From positions 1 through 8,432 of the forward strand of contig CAAEEX010000043.1 of the NCBI GenBank assembly GCA_900755005.1: DNA of 8,432 nucleotides, read 5' to 3'. Both the position numbers and the translations under genes were made by a program. Positions 1-6,738 of the stretch are shown in pieces. Within the stretch, counting starts at the first letter, position 1. Each line of letters starts with the position of its first letter. Under the pieces are notes generated by a model that was not told the origin of the DNA, did not search any database, and saw nothing but the letters and a program-made list of their open reading frames with translations. Source of the DNA: an uncultured Collinsella sp. (GTDB lineage: Bacteria; Actinomycetota; Coriobacteriia; Coriobacteriales; Coriobacteriaceae).

Positions 1-904
1 CCGCGCGCATTGCGTCGCTCTGGGCGCTGGCAATGTTGGCTGCCGCCATAGTGGGATCGCGCATGACGGCGGCTTTCTGCAGGTCCTTGATCATCTGCTC
101 GTCTTCTTGCGAGGCTGCGATGGAGTTGACGCCAAAGCTCACGATCTCGACACCACGCAGGTCGCGCCAGTCGGCAGAGAGGACCTCGTTGAGCGCGCGG
201 GCGAGCTCGGTGGTGTGGCCGGGGATGGCGCTGTAGCGGATGCCCATCTCCGAGATCTTGGCAAAGGCGGGCTGCAGGGCGGTGAGCAGCTCGGACTTAA
301 GCTGGCTGTCGATCTTGTCGCGCGTGTAGCTATCGGTCACGTTGCCGCATACGTTGGTGTAGAACAGCAGCGGGTTGGTGATGCGGTACGAATACTCGCC
401 GTTGCAGCGCACGGAGATGTCGACGTCCAGGCCAATGTTGTTATCGACCACGCGGAAGGGCACGGGCGAGGCGGTGCCGTACTTGTTGCCGATGATCTCC
501 TTGGTGTTGATGAAGTAGACGCGCTGGTCCTTGCCCGCGTCGCCGCCAAAGGTAAAGCGGCTGCCGATATTGGCGAAGGTCTCCTTGATGGAATCGCCCA
601 GGTTGCCGCTAAAGACGCTCGGCTCGCTGCCGGTATCGAAGACGAACTCACCAGGCTCCAGCGCGACTTCGATGATCTTGCCGTTTTGCACCACGAGCAT
701 GCCCTGGCCGTCGTTGACGGCGATGACCGAGCCGTTGGAGATGACGTTGTCCTCGCCGCGCGTGTTGGAGCTGCGGCCACCGGTGCGTTTGCTGCCCTTG
801 CAGGCCAAGACGTCAGCAGGCATCGATTCGCAGTAGATAAATTCCTTCCACTGGTCGGCCATGACGCCGCCGGCAGCTCCCAATCCAGCTTTCAAGAGTC
901 CCAT
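1..904 (-). CDS. YdjI-like SPFH domain protein, 3' end outside window (partial)
   Basis: This is a stomatin/prohibitin/flotillin-type protein of the YdjI (COG4260) group, often annotated 'virion core protein' or 'SPFH domain-containing protein'. I translated it directly: about 301 residues are visible and the frame is open to the left edge. The N-terminus reads MGLLKAGLGAAGG, then a QWKEFIYCESMPADVL segment typical of the group. The SPFH body follows, with ISNGSVIAVNDGQ (about 55-67), KDQRVYFINTKEIIGNKYGT and the helical stretch KSELLTALQPAFAKISEMGI. The part lying outside the window would normally hold a C-terminal zinc ribbon. The start at 904 is chosen because AAGGAAG lies just upstream; a second ATG at codon 15 has no comparable site. 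It is the third gene of a minus-strand operon, 48 bp after the membrane zinc-ribbon gene. In Bacillus subtilis YdjI helps place PspA at the membrane; a membrane-scaffold or stress role here is inferred. Confidence 0.9.
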   Translation of the reverse strand, partial: MGLLKAGLGAAGGVMADQWKEFIYCESMPADVLACKGSKRTGGRSSNTRGEDNVISNGSVIAVNDGQGMLVVQNGKIIEVALEPGEFVFDTGSEPSVFSGNLGDSIKETFANIGSRFTFGGDAGKDQRVYFINTKEIIGNKYGTASPVPFRVVDNNIGLDVDISVRCNGEYSYRITNPLLFYTNVCGNVTDSYTRDKIDSQLKSELLTALQPAFAKISEMGIRYSAIPGHTTELARALNEVLSADWRDLRGVEIVSFGVNSIAASQEDEQMIKDLQKAAVMRDPTMAAANIASAQSDAMRA

Positions 905-952
905 GGTGATCTTCCTTTCTCGTCAAAGGCCGGGTGGTATTGGTCGGATTGC

Positions 953-2275
953 TTAGTCGTCCTTGTCGTCTTTCATGACAACGGTGGTCTCGGTGTGGTT
1001 GAAGGTGTCGTGCTTCTCGGTCAGGTCGAGCTCGCCGCAGTACTCGTCGGCGTGGGTGGCCTCGTTGGCCGTCTTGAGCTGGCCTACCAGTAGCACGTCT
1101 CCGATAATCACGATGATCAGCGGCGCGACGATGTTGATGAGGATGCCCTCGATATCAAAGGCGAGGTAATCCGGATCGAAGGCGTTCTCACCCATAAAGA
1201 GAATCTGGGAGAGGATAAATCCGATCACAAAGAACAGCACCGAGGCAATAGCGAGCTTGGGCTTGGAGCAGGGGAGCTCGCCGACCAAGCGGCCGGTCTG
1301 GCCGTTCATAGCAAACAGGTAGCTCTTGCCGTTCCACGAGGTGGAGAGCATCCAGACGGGGAACAGGGCGTAGTCGCTGTCTTCCCAGGTGTAGTCGAGC
1401 TGCTTGCTTTCGACCGTGGCATCGTCGTATTCGTCGACGACAGTCTCGCGCAGGGCCGAGATCGTGCTTTCTTCCATACGGCGCTCGGCGCGCGCCTTGC
1501 AGGTCTCGCAGTCCTCGTCGTAACGGTTGGCGATGTAGCCGGGCATATATGCGACCGAGAACGGACGCAGCGCGTCGTAGTCAAACGGCTCGATGGCGTC
1601 CATGTGGCCGTCGGGCATCTTGGACGATCCGTCGACGGGCACGCGCTTAAACGAGATATTGCCCTTGCGATAGGCATCGTAGTGGTCGGTGGTCGTGACG
1701 GTGCGATCGGATTCCTCGGTCACGGTCTCGTTGGTCGCGTCAAAATACACTTCGCCGTCAACGCGGGCGCCGTAGAGCCAAAACGGCACGTAGACACCTT
1801 GGACCTCGTCGATGTGGTTGCCGGTGACAAAGCTCTTGGGCAGCAAGATCTTGCCCTTGTAGTGTTCCTTGAGTGCGGCCGTGACGTCGTCGCGCCCGAG
1901 CTTAAACGGAATCACCAGGTCGGGCGAGAAGTCGCCAGAGAGCTGGCCGGGCGCCACGGCGGAGTTGCCGCAGTACGGGCAGGTGGTGACGGCGACGGTG
2001 CCGTCGGACACGAGCTCGGCGCCGCACGACGAGCAGATGTAGCCGGCGTTTTGGGCGAGCTCCTGCACGGCATCGTCGGCAGCAGGTTTGGGAGCTGCGG
2101 CTGCGGCATCGGCTTTGGCATCTGCCTTGTCCTGGCGCTCGCGATAGAGGGCCTCGACTTCTTCGACTTCAAAGCGTGAGTCACAGTAGTCGCAGACAAG
2201 CTTTTGCTCGGCGCTGGCAAAATGCAGGGGACCACCGCAGGCAGGGCACTGATAGTTAACGCTCTCGAAGGCCAT
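953..2275 (-). CDS. Double zinc-ribbon protein with two C-terminal membrane segments
   Basis: A 440-residue protein of the 'TFIIB-type zinc ribbon-containing' membrane family. The first ribbon uses C10/C13 and C28/C31 (CPACGG, CDYC). A charged, Ala-rich linker (about 45-70) leads to a second ribbon, C81/C84 and C99/C102 (CSSCGAE, CPYCGN). A conserved soluble region follows, with the hallmark VYVPFWLYGARVDGEVYF (161-178) and an extra CETC pair at 256-259. Two hydrophobic segments lie near 340-361 and 377-398, followed by a charged tail of about 40 residues. There is no signal peptide, so the ribbons are probably cytoplasmic. The start at 2275 has AAAGGA upstream. It is the middle gene of the operon, 24 bp after the DUF4428 gene. 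The architecture recalls Bacillus YdjG/YdjH, partners of YdjI and PspA; that link is inference. Despite the TFIIB label, nothing here indicates a transcription factor. Confidence 0.88.
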   Translation of the reverse strand: MAFESVNYQCPACGGPLHFASAEQKLVCDYCDSRFEVEEVEALYRERQDKADAKADAAAAAPKPAADDAVQELAQNAGYICSSCGAELVSDGTVAVTTCPYCGNSAVAPGQLSGDFSPDLVIPFKLGRDDVTAALKEHYKGKILLPKSFVTGNHIDEVQGVYVPFWLYGARVDGEVYFDATNETVTEESDRTVTTTDHYDAYRKGNISFKRVPVDGSSKMPDGHMDAIEPFDYDALRPFSVAYMPGYIANRYDEDCETCKARAERRMEESTISALRETVVDEYDDATVESKQLDYTWEDSDYALFPVWMLSTSWNGKSYLFAMNGQTGRLVGELPCSKPKLAIASVLFFVIGFILSQILFMGENAFDPDYLAFDIEGILINIVAPLIIVIIGDVLLVGQLKTANEATHADEYCGELDLTEKHDTFNHTETTVVMKDDKDD

Positions 2276-2299
2276 GATCGGTCCTTTCCGTGCCGGAGA

Positions 2300-3037
2300 C
2301 TATGCGCCGATGGCGCCGCCGCAGTATTCGCAGCGCCCACTGGCATCGGGAATGGTGGTGGCTCCGCAGAAGGGGCAGGTCACCGCGGTCTTGGGGGCCT
2401 TGGCGGCCACGACGCTGTCGCGCGTCTCCTGGCGCAGCTGCACCAGCGCGTCGCGGACCTCGGTTGCCTGGCGCTTGGCCTCGCGGTATTCGATGGAGCC
2501 GCGCTGATCGATGGTGGAGTCGTTTACGCGCAGGTTGATCTCGGTAAAGTACGGCGTGTTGACGTGGATGGTCAGATTAAAGTCGTAATCCAGGTCGTAG
2601 CGCGGCGGGTTGTAGCTCTCGCGCTCGCCGTCCTTAGTCTCGCGATAGATCTCGGTGCGATGCTCGTCGATATCCATATCGCAGCCGAGTACCTGCGAGA
2701 ACTCGATGATGTCGGGATTGGCGTCGCGCCAGCGGCTCTGCGAGGTGATGATCAGCAGGCCTGCGTCCTCATCGAGCATAATATTGGTGCGTCCGGCAGA
2801 AAGCGTGCGCGTGGGATTGAACGACGCCAGGCGCTCGGCGTTGGCCTCGCGGTAGGCGAGCTGCTCGCGGATATCGTCCGCGGTGCTGGAGCGATAGCCG
2901 TGAAAGTAGGGGGAGAGCTTGCCGGCGCACTCTTTGCACAGGTAGCCTTCATTGATTTTTGTCTTACCTAGAAGTCCCAGCTCGGTACCGCAAATCGCGC
3001 ACTCTTTCTTCTCGAACATCTTGTCAAAGAAGCCCAT
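2300..3037 (-). CDS. DUF4428 protein with C-terminal zinc ribbon
   Basis: A 245-residue soluble protein with a zinc-binding module at each end. The N-terminal DUF4428-like ribbon has C13/C16 and C34/C37 (CAICGTELGLLGKTKI, LCKEC). The middle (about 70-180) is a predicted beta-rich domain containing LSAGRTNIMLDEDAGLLIIT and a segment of alternating hydrophobic residues around YDFNLTIHVNTPYFTEINLRV. A charged helix, EYREAKRQATEVRDALVQLR, leads to the C-terminal ribbon with C221/C224 and C236/C239 (CPFCGATTIPDASGRCEYCG). No membrane segment or signal peptide is seen. The ATG at 3037 has a strong GGGAGG five bases upstream. It is the first gene of the operon with the membrane zinc-ribbon and SPFH genes. 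Its biochemical role is unknown; the shared zinc ribbons suggest it acts with the two downstream products, perhaps as an adaptor. No clear sigma-70 promoter was found between it and the repeats at 3159-3331. Confidence 0.87.
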   Translation of the reverse strand: MGFFDKMFEKKECAICGTELGLLGKTKINEGYLCKECAGKLSPYFHGYRSSTADDIREQLAYREANAERLASFNPTRTLSAGRTNIMLDEDAGLLIITSQSRWRDANPDIIEFSQVLGCDMDIDEHRTEIYRETKDGERESYNPPRYDLDYDFNLTIHVNTPYFTEINLRVNDSTIDQRGSIEYREAKRQATEVRDALVQLRQETRDSVVAAKAPKTAVTCPFCGATTIPDASGRCEYCGGAIGA

Positions 3038-3158
3038 GGCTGCCTCCCATCAACTGGTAGCGTGTGTCACTTTTGATGATGGGGGAGTGCGCAGCCTTTC
3101 ACGATACCCAGACGGCTCAACGAGTCTCCACAACTGGGACACATGGCCCATTTTTCAT

Positions 3159-3240
3159 CCCCAAATAACTTGCGGTGAAATAGTTCCTAAATGGCGGCTC
3201 TAGGCGGCCAAACAGGAACTATTCCACCGCAACTTCTGGG
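3159..3240. repeat. Long imperfect inverted repeat in gene-free gap
   Basis: Two 22-base arms at 3167-3188 and 3214-3235 are inverted copies with 20 of 22 matches (core GCGGTGRAATAGTTCCT). Pairing resumes inside: TGGCGGC (3192-3198) against GCGGCCA (3204-3210) with one mismatch, leaving a 5-base loop TCTAG. Weaker pairing continues outside, with CCCC at 3159-3162 facing CTGGG at 3236-3240. It lies between the stop of the DUF1593 gene and the start of the DUF4428 operon, both minus strand. There is no good T-run on the minus-strand exit side, so it is not a classical intrinsic terminator, although it could still stop or protect transcripts. It looks like a dispersed palindromic element rather than a unique site; that is inference. 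Confidence 0.7.
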
Positions 3241-3243
3241 TAG

Positions 3244-3331
3244 TCATCGGGGACGTTCTTAAACGACTAGTCGTTGGGGGCAGTCTTCGGCCACTCATTG
3301 GGGACGTACTTAAATGAGTGGCGGTTGGGGA
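3244..3331. repeat. Two tandem palindromic repeat units, period 51 bp
   Basis: Unit one (3244-3280) and unit two (3295-3331) align without gaps over 37 bases with 29 matches and share the core GGGGACGTNCTTAAA. Each unit forms a small hairpin around that core. In unit two CCACTCATT (3291-3299) pairs perfectly with AATGAGTGG (3313-3321). In unit one TAGTCAT pairs with ACGACTA (one mismatch), and a perfect 14-bp palindrome AACGACTAGTCGTT lies at 3262-3275. The arms differ in sequence between units while the pairing is kept, as expected for a REP-like element. A third GGGGAC occurs at 3327-3332. The units lie just downstream of the DUF1593 stop. Together with the inverted repeat at 3159-3240 they fill the gene-free stretch 3038-3363; no credible gene is seen there. 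Confidence 0.65.
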
Positions 3332-3363
3332 CACTCCGTGCCGAATGTGGGTGCCGCCGCTTG

Positions 3364-4875
3364 CTACGCGACGGTGATGGCGACCTGGGCGTAGCGGGTG
3401 CAGGGGCGCTCGGCGCGGGTTTTAACGCTGAGGGTGAGCACGAAGCGGTCACCGGGCTGCGCGTCGGCGGGTACGGTGAACGTGGCGTCCGTCGCGCATT
3501 CTTGCCATAGCGACAGATCTTGAGCGCCTGCATAGCGCGACGGTCCCATGGTGACATTCCAATGAGCATCGAAGCCCCTGCCATCGGGGTCGACGATGGT
3601 CGCTGCAAGAGCAACGCGCTCGCCGGCCGCGGCGCTCATGTCGCCCGTGACCTCGGCAACATACGCCGGATGCGAACAGGTCGCGGGCTCGTGGGCACAC
3701 CACTGCGCGCGGGCGGCGAAGTCCTCCTGATAGGCGCGGAGGTAGGGATTAGGATTGCCATCGACGGGCGTGCCTATGGCAGTAAAGCCGGCAGGTGCGT
3801 CCGAGTCGGGATGCCCGTCGAGGAACATGCGGCCGAGCAACGTGTCAAAGTTGCGGTTATCGATGCCGCGCAGGCCAAACGGCAGCAGCGGGATATAGGT
3901 CATTGAGTCGCCTTCGGCCATAAAGTCGCCGCGCTCAAACTGCATCGCAGGCATGCCCTCCAGGCCCCAGTCCAAGCGCGCATGCTTGCCAAACTGAAAG
4001 CGCTCGGGCTCGTTTTCGTAGACCTTGCCATCACCATAGAGCATATAGCGCGCCATGAGGGGACCGTTGTCCTGCGTGAGACTCTGCTCGGGCCAGGGAG
4101 CCTGGAACAGCGGCAGCGTATCGGGCTGAGCCATCTTGGCATCGACATAGCCGCCATACATATAGGGCACACACCAAAAGATGAGATCGGGGAAGAGTTC
4201 ATGCCCATGGTCGAGCCAAGAATTATCCTGCCCCACACCATCGGCAACGCCCATCACGCGCACCTTCTGGTAGACATGCTGCTGCACGGAAGGCCATTCA
4301 GGCGTGTCGCGATAGCGCTCGGCAATACTCATGAGCGCACGAACAATGGTATTCATGCCGCCCCAGCTGAGCAGCCACAGCGTGCGCGGATCATCATCCA
4401 AAATCGCCTGAGCAATTGCGCGCGAGCCCTCAGTCTCCTCACGCACATCGCCCTCAAAAGCAACATTGCCCACAAACGTACGCTCAATCATCTGAGCAGG
4501 CGAGGGAAACGACGGCTCGCCGGCAGCGGCCGCATTTGCTTGCAACTGCGGCCAAGCCTGGGCATATTCATTACTCCAGAGACTCTCAATCCAATGCTCG
4601 GGAAACGGCCGATACTCACGAAGCTCGCCGGCTAGCGGATCGGGCTCATGAGGCACAACAGCCCACTCATAAGAGCGCCGCCCTTTGGTCCGCCAATGCG
4701 AATTCACCTCGCCGAGCGTATGAACCCCATCCCCAAGAAAGTGATACTGCGAAGCCGTATACACCGCAGCCTGAACATCAAGCAAGTTGAGATACAGAGC
4801 CAAATGAACAAGCGAGTTCATATCATCGACTTCCATATCAGTGGTAACAATCACCCGAGTCAACTTCTGGGACAT
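3364..4875 (-). CDS. DUF1593/Sde182-type protein, nucleoside-hydrolase-like domain plus C-terminal Ig-like domain
   Basis: A 503-residue protein resembling the Sde182 'cellulose-binding' family (DUF1593). The N-terminal domain has a nucleoside-hydrolase-like fold: a beta strand and acidic motif RVIVTTDMEVDDMNSLV (7-23), with D13, D17 and D18 in the places where true nucleoside hydrolases bind calcium and ribose. A family-typical LWLLSWGGMNTIVRAL follows at about 167-180. The last 100 residues (from about VAEVTGDMSAAAGERVALAAT) form an Ig-like beta domain, as in Sde182_C. There is no signal peptide, so it is probably cytoplasmic, unlike secreted members. I chose ATG at 4875 over the upstream in-frame TTG at 4899 because GGAGC lies seven bases before it and MSQKLTRVIV fits the family start. 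The enzymatic activity of the family is not settled; cellulose binding should not be assumed. The first half uses more T-ending codons than its neighbours by eye. It stands alone between repeat elements. Confidence 0.88.
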   Translation of the reverse strand: MSQKLTRVIVTTDMEVDDMNSLVHLALYLNLLDVQAAVYTASQYHFLGDGVHTLGEVNSHWRTKGRRSYEWAVVPHEPDPLAGELREYRPFPEHWIESLWSNEYAQAWPQLQANAAAAGEPSFPSPAQMIERTFVGNVAFEGDVREETEGSRAIAQAILDDDPRTLWLLSWGGMNTIVRALMSIAERYRDTPEWPSVQQHVYQKVRVMGVADGVGQDNSWLDHGHELFPDLIFWCVPYMYGGYVDAKMAQPDTLPLFQAPWPEQSLTQDNGPLMARYMLYGDGKVYENEPERFQFGKHARLDWGLEGMPAMQFERGDFMAEGDSMTYIPLLPFGLRGIDNRNFDTLLGRMFLDGHPDSDAPAGFTAIGTPVDGNPNPYLRAYQEDFAARAQWCAHEPATCSHPAYVAEVTGDMSAAAGERVALAATIVDPDGRGFDAHWNVTMGPSRYAGAQDLSLWQECATDATFTVPADAQPGDRFVLTLSVKTRAERPCTRYAQVAITVA

Positions 4876-4882
4876 AGGAACA

Positions 4883-4887
4883 GCTCC
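4883..4887 (-). promoter_or_regulatory. Ribosome binding site deciding the DUF1593 start
   Basis: On the minus strand GGAGC stands seven bases before the ATG at 4875. The longer reading from TTG at 4899 would place this site inside the coding region and has no comparable site of its own, so the shorter 503-residue product is preferred. Confidence 0.65.
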
Positions 4888-5004
4888 AATCAAAATCAAT
4901 TCAGCCAGTTACGCGCAAGGCAAGACGGGACCCACGCCCCCATCGCCCGCGACCCGGCGGCCCGCCGGAATCGGCCGACCAGCGTTTCGAACAACGTTAA
5001 CTTA

Positions 5005-5131
5005 GGGGGCTCTGACCTTTAGTTTTGTAAACATTCCGCAGCGCGAGCCCCGCTTATCCGATGCTCCGAAGGAGCAGGATAAGCGGGGCTCATGCGCGAG
5101 GACGTTTACAAAACTAAAGGTCAGAGCCCCC
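5005..5131. repeat. 127-bp nested hairpin element with perfect 28-bp outer arms
   Basis: The outer arms at 5005-5032 and 5104-5131 are perfect inverted copies over 28 bases (beginning GGGGGCTCTGACC and ending TTTGTAAAC). After a short unpaired zone, inner arms at 5041-5059 and 5077-5097 pair through GCGC and GAGCCCCGCTTATCC, with only a 2-base bulge (AT at 5092-5093). The tip is GCTCC-GAA-GGAGC (5063-5075). It starts 10 bases beyond the stop of the hydrolase gene (5142) and lies about 130 bases before the DUF1593 start, both minus strand. No T-run follows on the minus-strand exit (TAAGTTAACGTT), so a standard intrinsic terminator is not obvious. No target-site duplication is seen. Possible roles are a MITE-like mobile element, an atypical terminator or an RNA processing and stability element. 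Confidence 0.85.
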
Positions 5132-5141
5132 GATGGGATGG

Positions 5142-6479
5142 TTACCTCGAAACCCTGGCCGACCACTCCCAGCAGCCCACCGGCTCGCCGTCGATGAGTA
5201 CGTTGCCCCCGTCGAAGTCTTGATAACACAGGTCGTTGAATTGGTGGATCCACACGCCGTGGTTGAACGTCTTCTTGGCCGAGCCGTCGGCCTCGCGATA
5301 CACGCCGGTCAGGTCCTCGACATGGCTAAAGTAGGTGAGATACACGTTGGCGCCGGCAGCGCGCAGGCGAGCCGTGAGCGGCAGCACGGTCTCCTGCGGT
5401 ATCACGAGCTCATCGCCCTTGGAGTGCGTAAACCACAGCGGTGTCTTGGCAAGGGCAGCAACGTCCTCGTCCGTGGCGTTGTACCACGGCGCGCAGCAGG
5501 GAAGGCCCGCGGCGAAGAACTCGGGGTAGTCGGCGCACAGGCGCAGCGTCATAAAGCCGCCGTTGGAAAGGCCAGCGACCACGATGCGGTCGGTGTCGAT
5601 GCGGTCGGCATGCTCGGCGACAAACTCGTCGATGAGCGCCTTAATGACGGGGGAGTAGATGCTCTGGTTGGAGTGGCCGAGCTGCTCAGTGCCGTTGTCC
5701 ATCCAAAACGTGGGCGACTGCGGCACGAGAACCCAGGCAAAGCCGCCAAAGTAGCGTTGGATCTGCGCCTGGCTGATGGCCGTCGCGCGGTTGCCGATAT
5801 AAGCGCGCGTGGCGCCCTCGCCTTGCGTAGCGCCCTTGCCCTCGCCAGCGCCGTGCAGGTACACCACGAGCGGGGCCTTCTGGGGCACGACTGTCGTTTC
5901 GGGCGCGAAGGGGTTGAAGCAGGCGGAGTCCTCGGCCTTAAAGCTGGGCTCAAAGAAGCCGTACTCGAGCGCGATGCCGTTGACGGCGGTCTTTTGCGTG
6001 GCATTGCTCCAGCCCTTGAGCGCGGGACAGATGTCGCCGCGGCAGGTGTCAAAGACCAGGCCGCAGGTTGGATCGTCACCGTCATTGCCGGGAAGGGCCG
6101 CGAGCTGCGTGATGCGCAGCTGGTCGTCGAGCAAGCGCGAGCCCATCACGCTGCCCTCGATCTTCTTGGTCAGGCGCTGCTCGGCGATCTCGAGCGCCAC
6201 ATGGGTGCCAAAGGCGAGCTTGCGTCCGCACTCATCGCACGGATAGGCGGCGAGGACGTCGACATAGCCTACGGAAGGTGCGGCGTGGTCGGCGCCGCGC
6301 TCTTTGCGCATCAGGATCTCGCCCGTGCGTTCATGGCGCTCTACATATATATGGAAGGTGCGCGCATCGATATCGTTGGCGCGAACGGTGCACGGCAGGT
6401 CGAGCACGACTTTGCTGATCCAGGGGCCAAAGTCTCCCAGCGTGGTGACGGTTGCGTAGGTGCACGATTTGAGTTCCAT
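5142..6479 (-). CDS. EstA-like alpha/beta hydrolase (putative esterase/peptidase) with N-terminal Ig-like domain
   Basis: A 445-residue serine hydrolase. Residues 1 to about 125 form a beta-rich N-terminal part like the Ig-like domain of EstA-type esterases. The catalytic domain follows: PLVVYLHGAGEGKG (203-216) supplies the oxyanion hole, GLSNGG (303-308) the nucleophile Ser305, KGDELV the likely acid Asp356, and NHGVW the likely base His407 (His386 is a less likely alternative). The family is related to prolyl-oligopeptidase-type hydrolases; some members cleave esters of phenols or sugars, so substrate is open. There is no signal peptide, so a cytoplasmic protein is expected. It has about 13 cysteines, including a CDEC pair at 81-84. 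The ATG at 6479 has GAGGAGG six bases upstream. Divergent to the PTS gene and sharing its control region, it may act on an imported sugar derivative. The long hairpin at 5005-5131 lies just after its stop. Confidence 0.88.
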   Translation of the reverse strand: MELKSCTYATVTTLGDFGPWISKVVLDLPCTVRANDIDARTFHIYVERHERTGEILMRKERGADHAAPSVGYVDVLAAYPCDECGRKLAFGTHVALEIAEQRLTKKIEGSVMGSRLLDDQLRITQLAALPGNDGDDPTCGLVFDTCRGDICPALKGWSNATQKTAVNGIALEYGFFEPSFKAEDSACFNPFAPETTVVPQKAPLVVYLHGAGEGKGATQGEGATRAYIGNRATAISQAQIQRYFGGFAWVLVPQSPTFWMDNGTEQLGHSNQSIYSPVIKALIDEFVAEHADRIDTDRIVVAGLSNGGFMTLRLCADYPEFFAAGLPCCAPWYNATDEDVAALAKTPLWFTHSKGDELVIPQETVLPLTARLRAAGANVYLTYFSHVEDLTGVYREADGSAKKTFNHGVWIHQFNDLCYQDFDGGNVLIDGEPVGCWEWSARVSR

Positions 6480-6529
6480 GAGCTGCCTCCTCTGCGCCGC
6501 GAGTGGTAAACATCAGCGGCAATACAACT

Positions 6530-6541
6530 TAAACATGTTTA
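6530..6541. promoter_or_regulatory. 12-bp palindrome TAAACATGTTTA, putative operator
   Basis: A perfect 12-bp palindrome built from the same TAAAC/GTTTA half-site as the rest of the intergenic cluster, with a 2-bp centre. It lies about 50 bp upstream of the hydrolase start, within its probable promoter or leader. Operator function is inferred. Confidence 0.4.
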
Positions 6542-6611
6542 GTTTAATGCAGAGCTACAGAACAGGCAGATGAACTCGGTAAACGGTCAAAATGAACACT
6601 CAACAAATTAC

Positions 6612-6625
6612 TAAACATTCGTTTA
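6612..6625. promoter_or_regulatory. Inverted TAAAC-attc-GTTTA pair, putative operator
   Basis: Two perfect inverted 5-base half-sites with a 4-base centre, on the hydrolase side of the intergenic region. The spacing differs from the other paired sites (2 and 5 bases), so a single rigid dimer would not fit all of them equally. Confidence 0.35.
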
Positions 6626-6643
6626 TCACCATTTAGCAGGGCT

Positions 6644-6663
6644 TTTGTTGATGGGTCAACAAA
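6644..6663. promoter_or_regulatory. Inverted repeat TTTGTTGA-tggg-TCAACAAA
   Basis: A perfect 8-base inverted repeat with a 4-base centre in the middle of the divergent region. It does not contain the GTAAAC motif, so it could be an operator for a second regulator or a small hairpin. Function is not established. Confidence 0.35.
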
Positions 6664-6738
6664 GAATAGAGGTGTTTACCAAATTAAAAGACCACGTAAA
6701 TAGGCATTTAGCAGCAGAGCGTCAAATAGACAATCCCT

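Noticed and set aside
107..1093. A 328-codon open frame on the plus strand over the SPFH gene
   Set aside because: It overlaps the well-conserved SPFH protein on the opposite strand and crosses into the next gene; composition is typical of a shadow frame.
3038..3363. CRISPR array in the repeat-rich gap
   Set aside because: Only two diverged units with a 51-bp period, unequal arms and no repeated identical spacer-repeat pattern; they fit palindromic elements better.
4954..4968. GC-only palindrome CCGGCGG-c-CCGCCGG upstream of the DUF1593 gene
   Set aside because: The centre is a single base, so a hairpin would lose pairs, and such short GC palindromes are common in high-GC DNA. No linked motif supports a function.
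5133..6509. A 458-codon open frame on the plus strand opposite the hydrolase gene
   Set aside because: It mirrors the hydrolase gene, which has an intact catalytic motif, a strong ribosome binding site and a family-like length. The product of this frame shows no recognisable domain.
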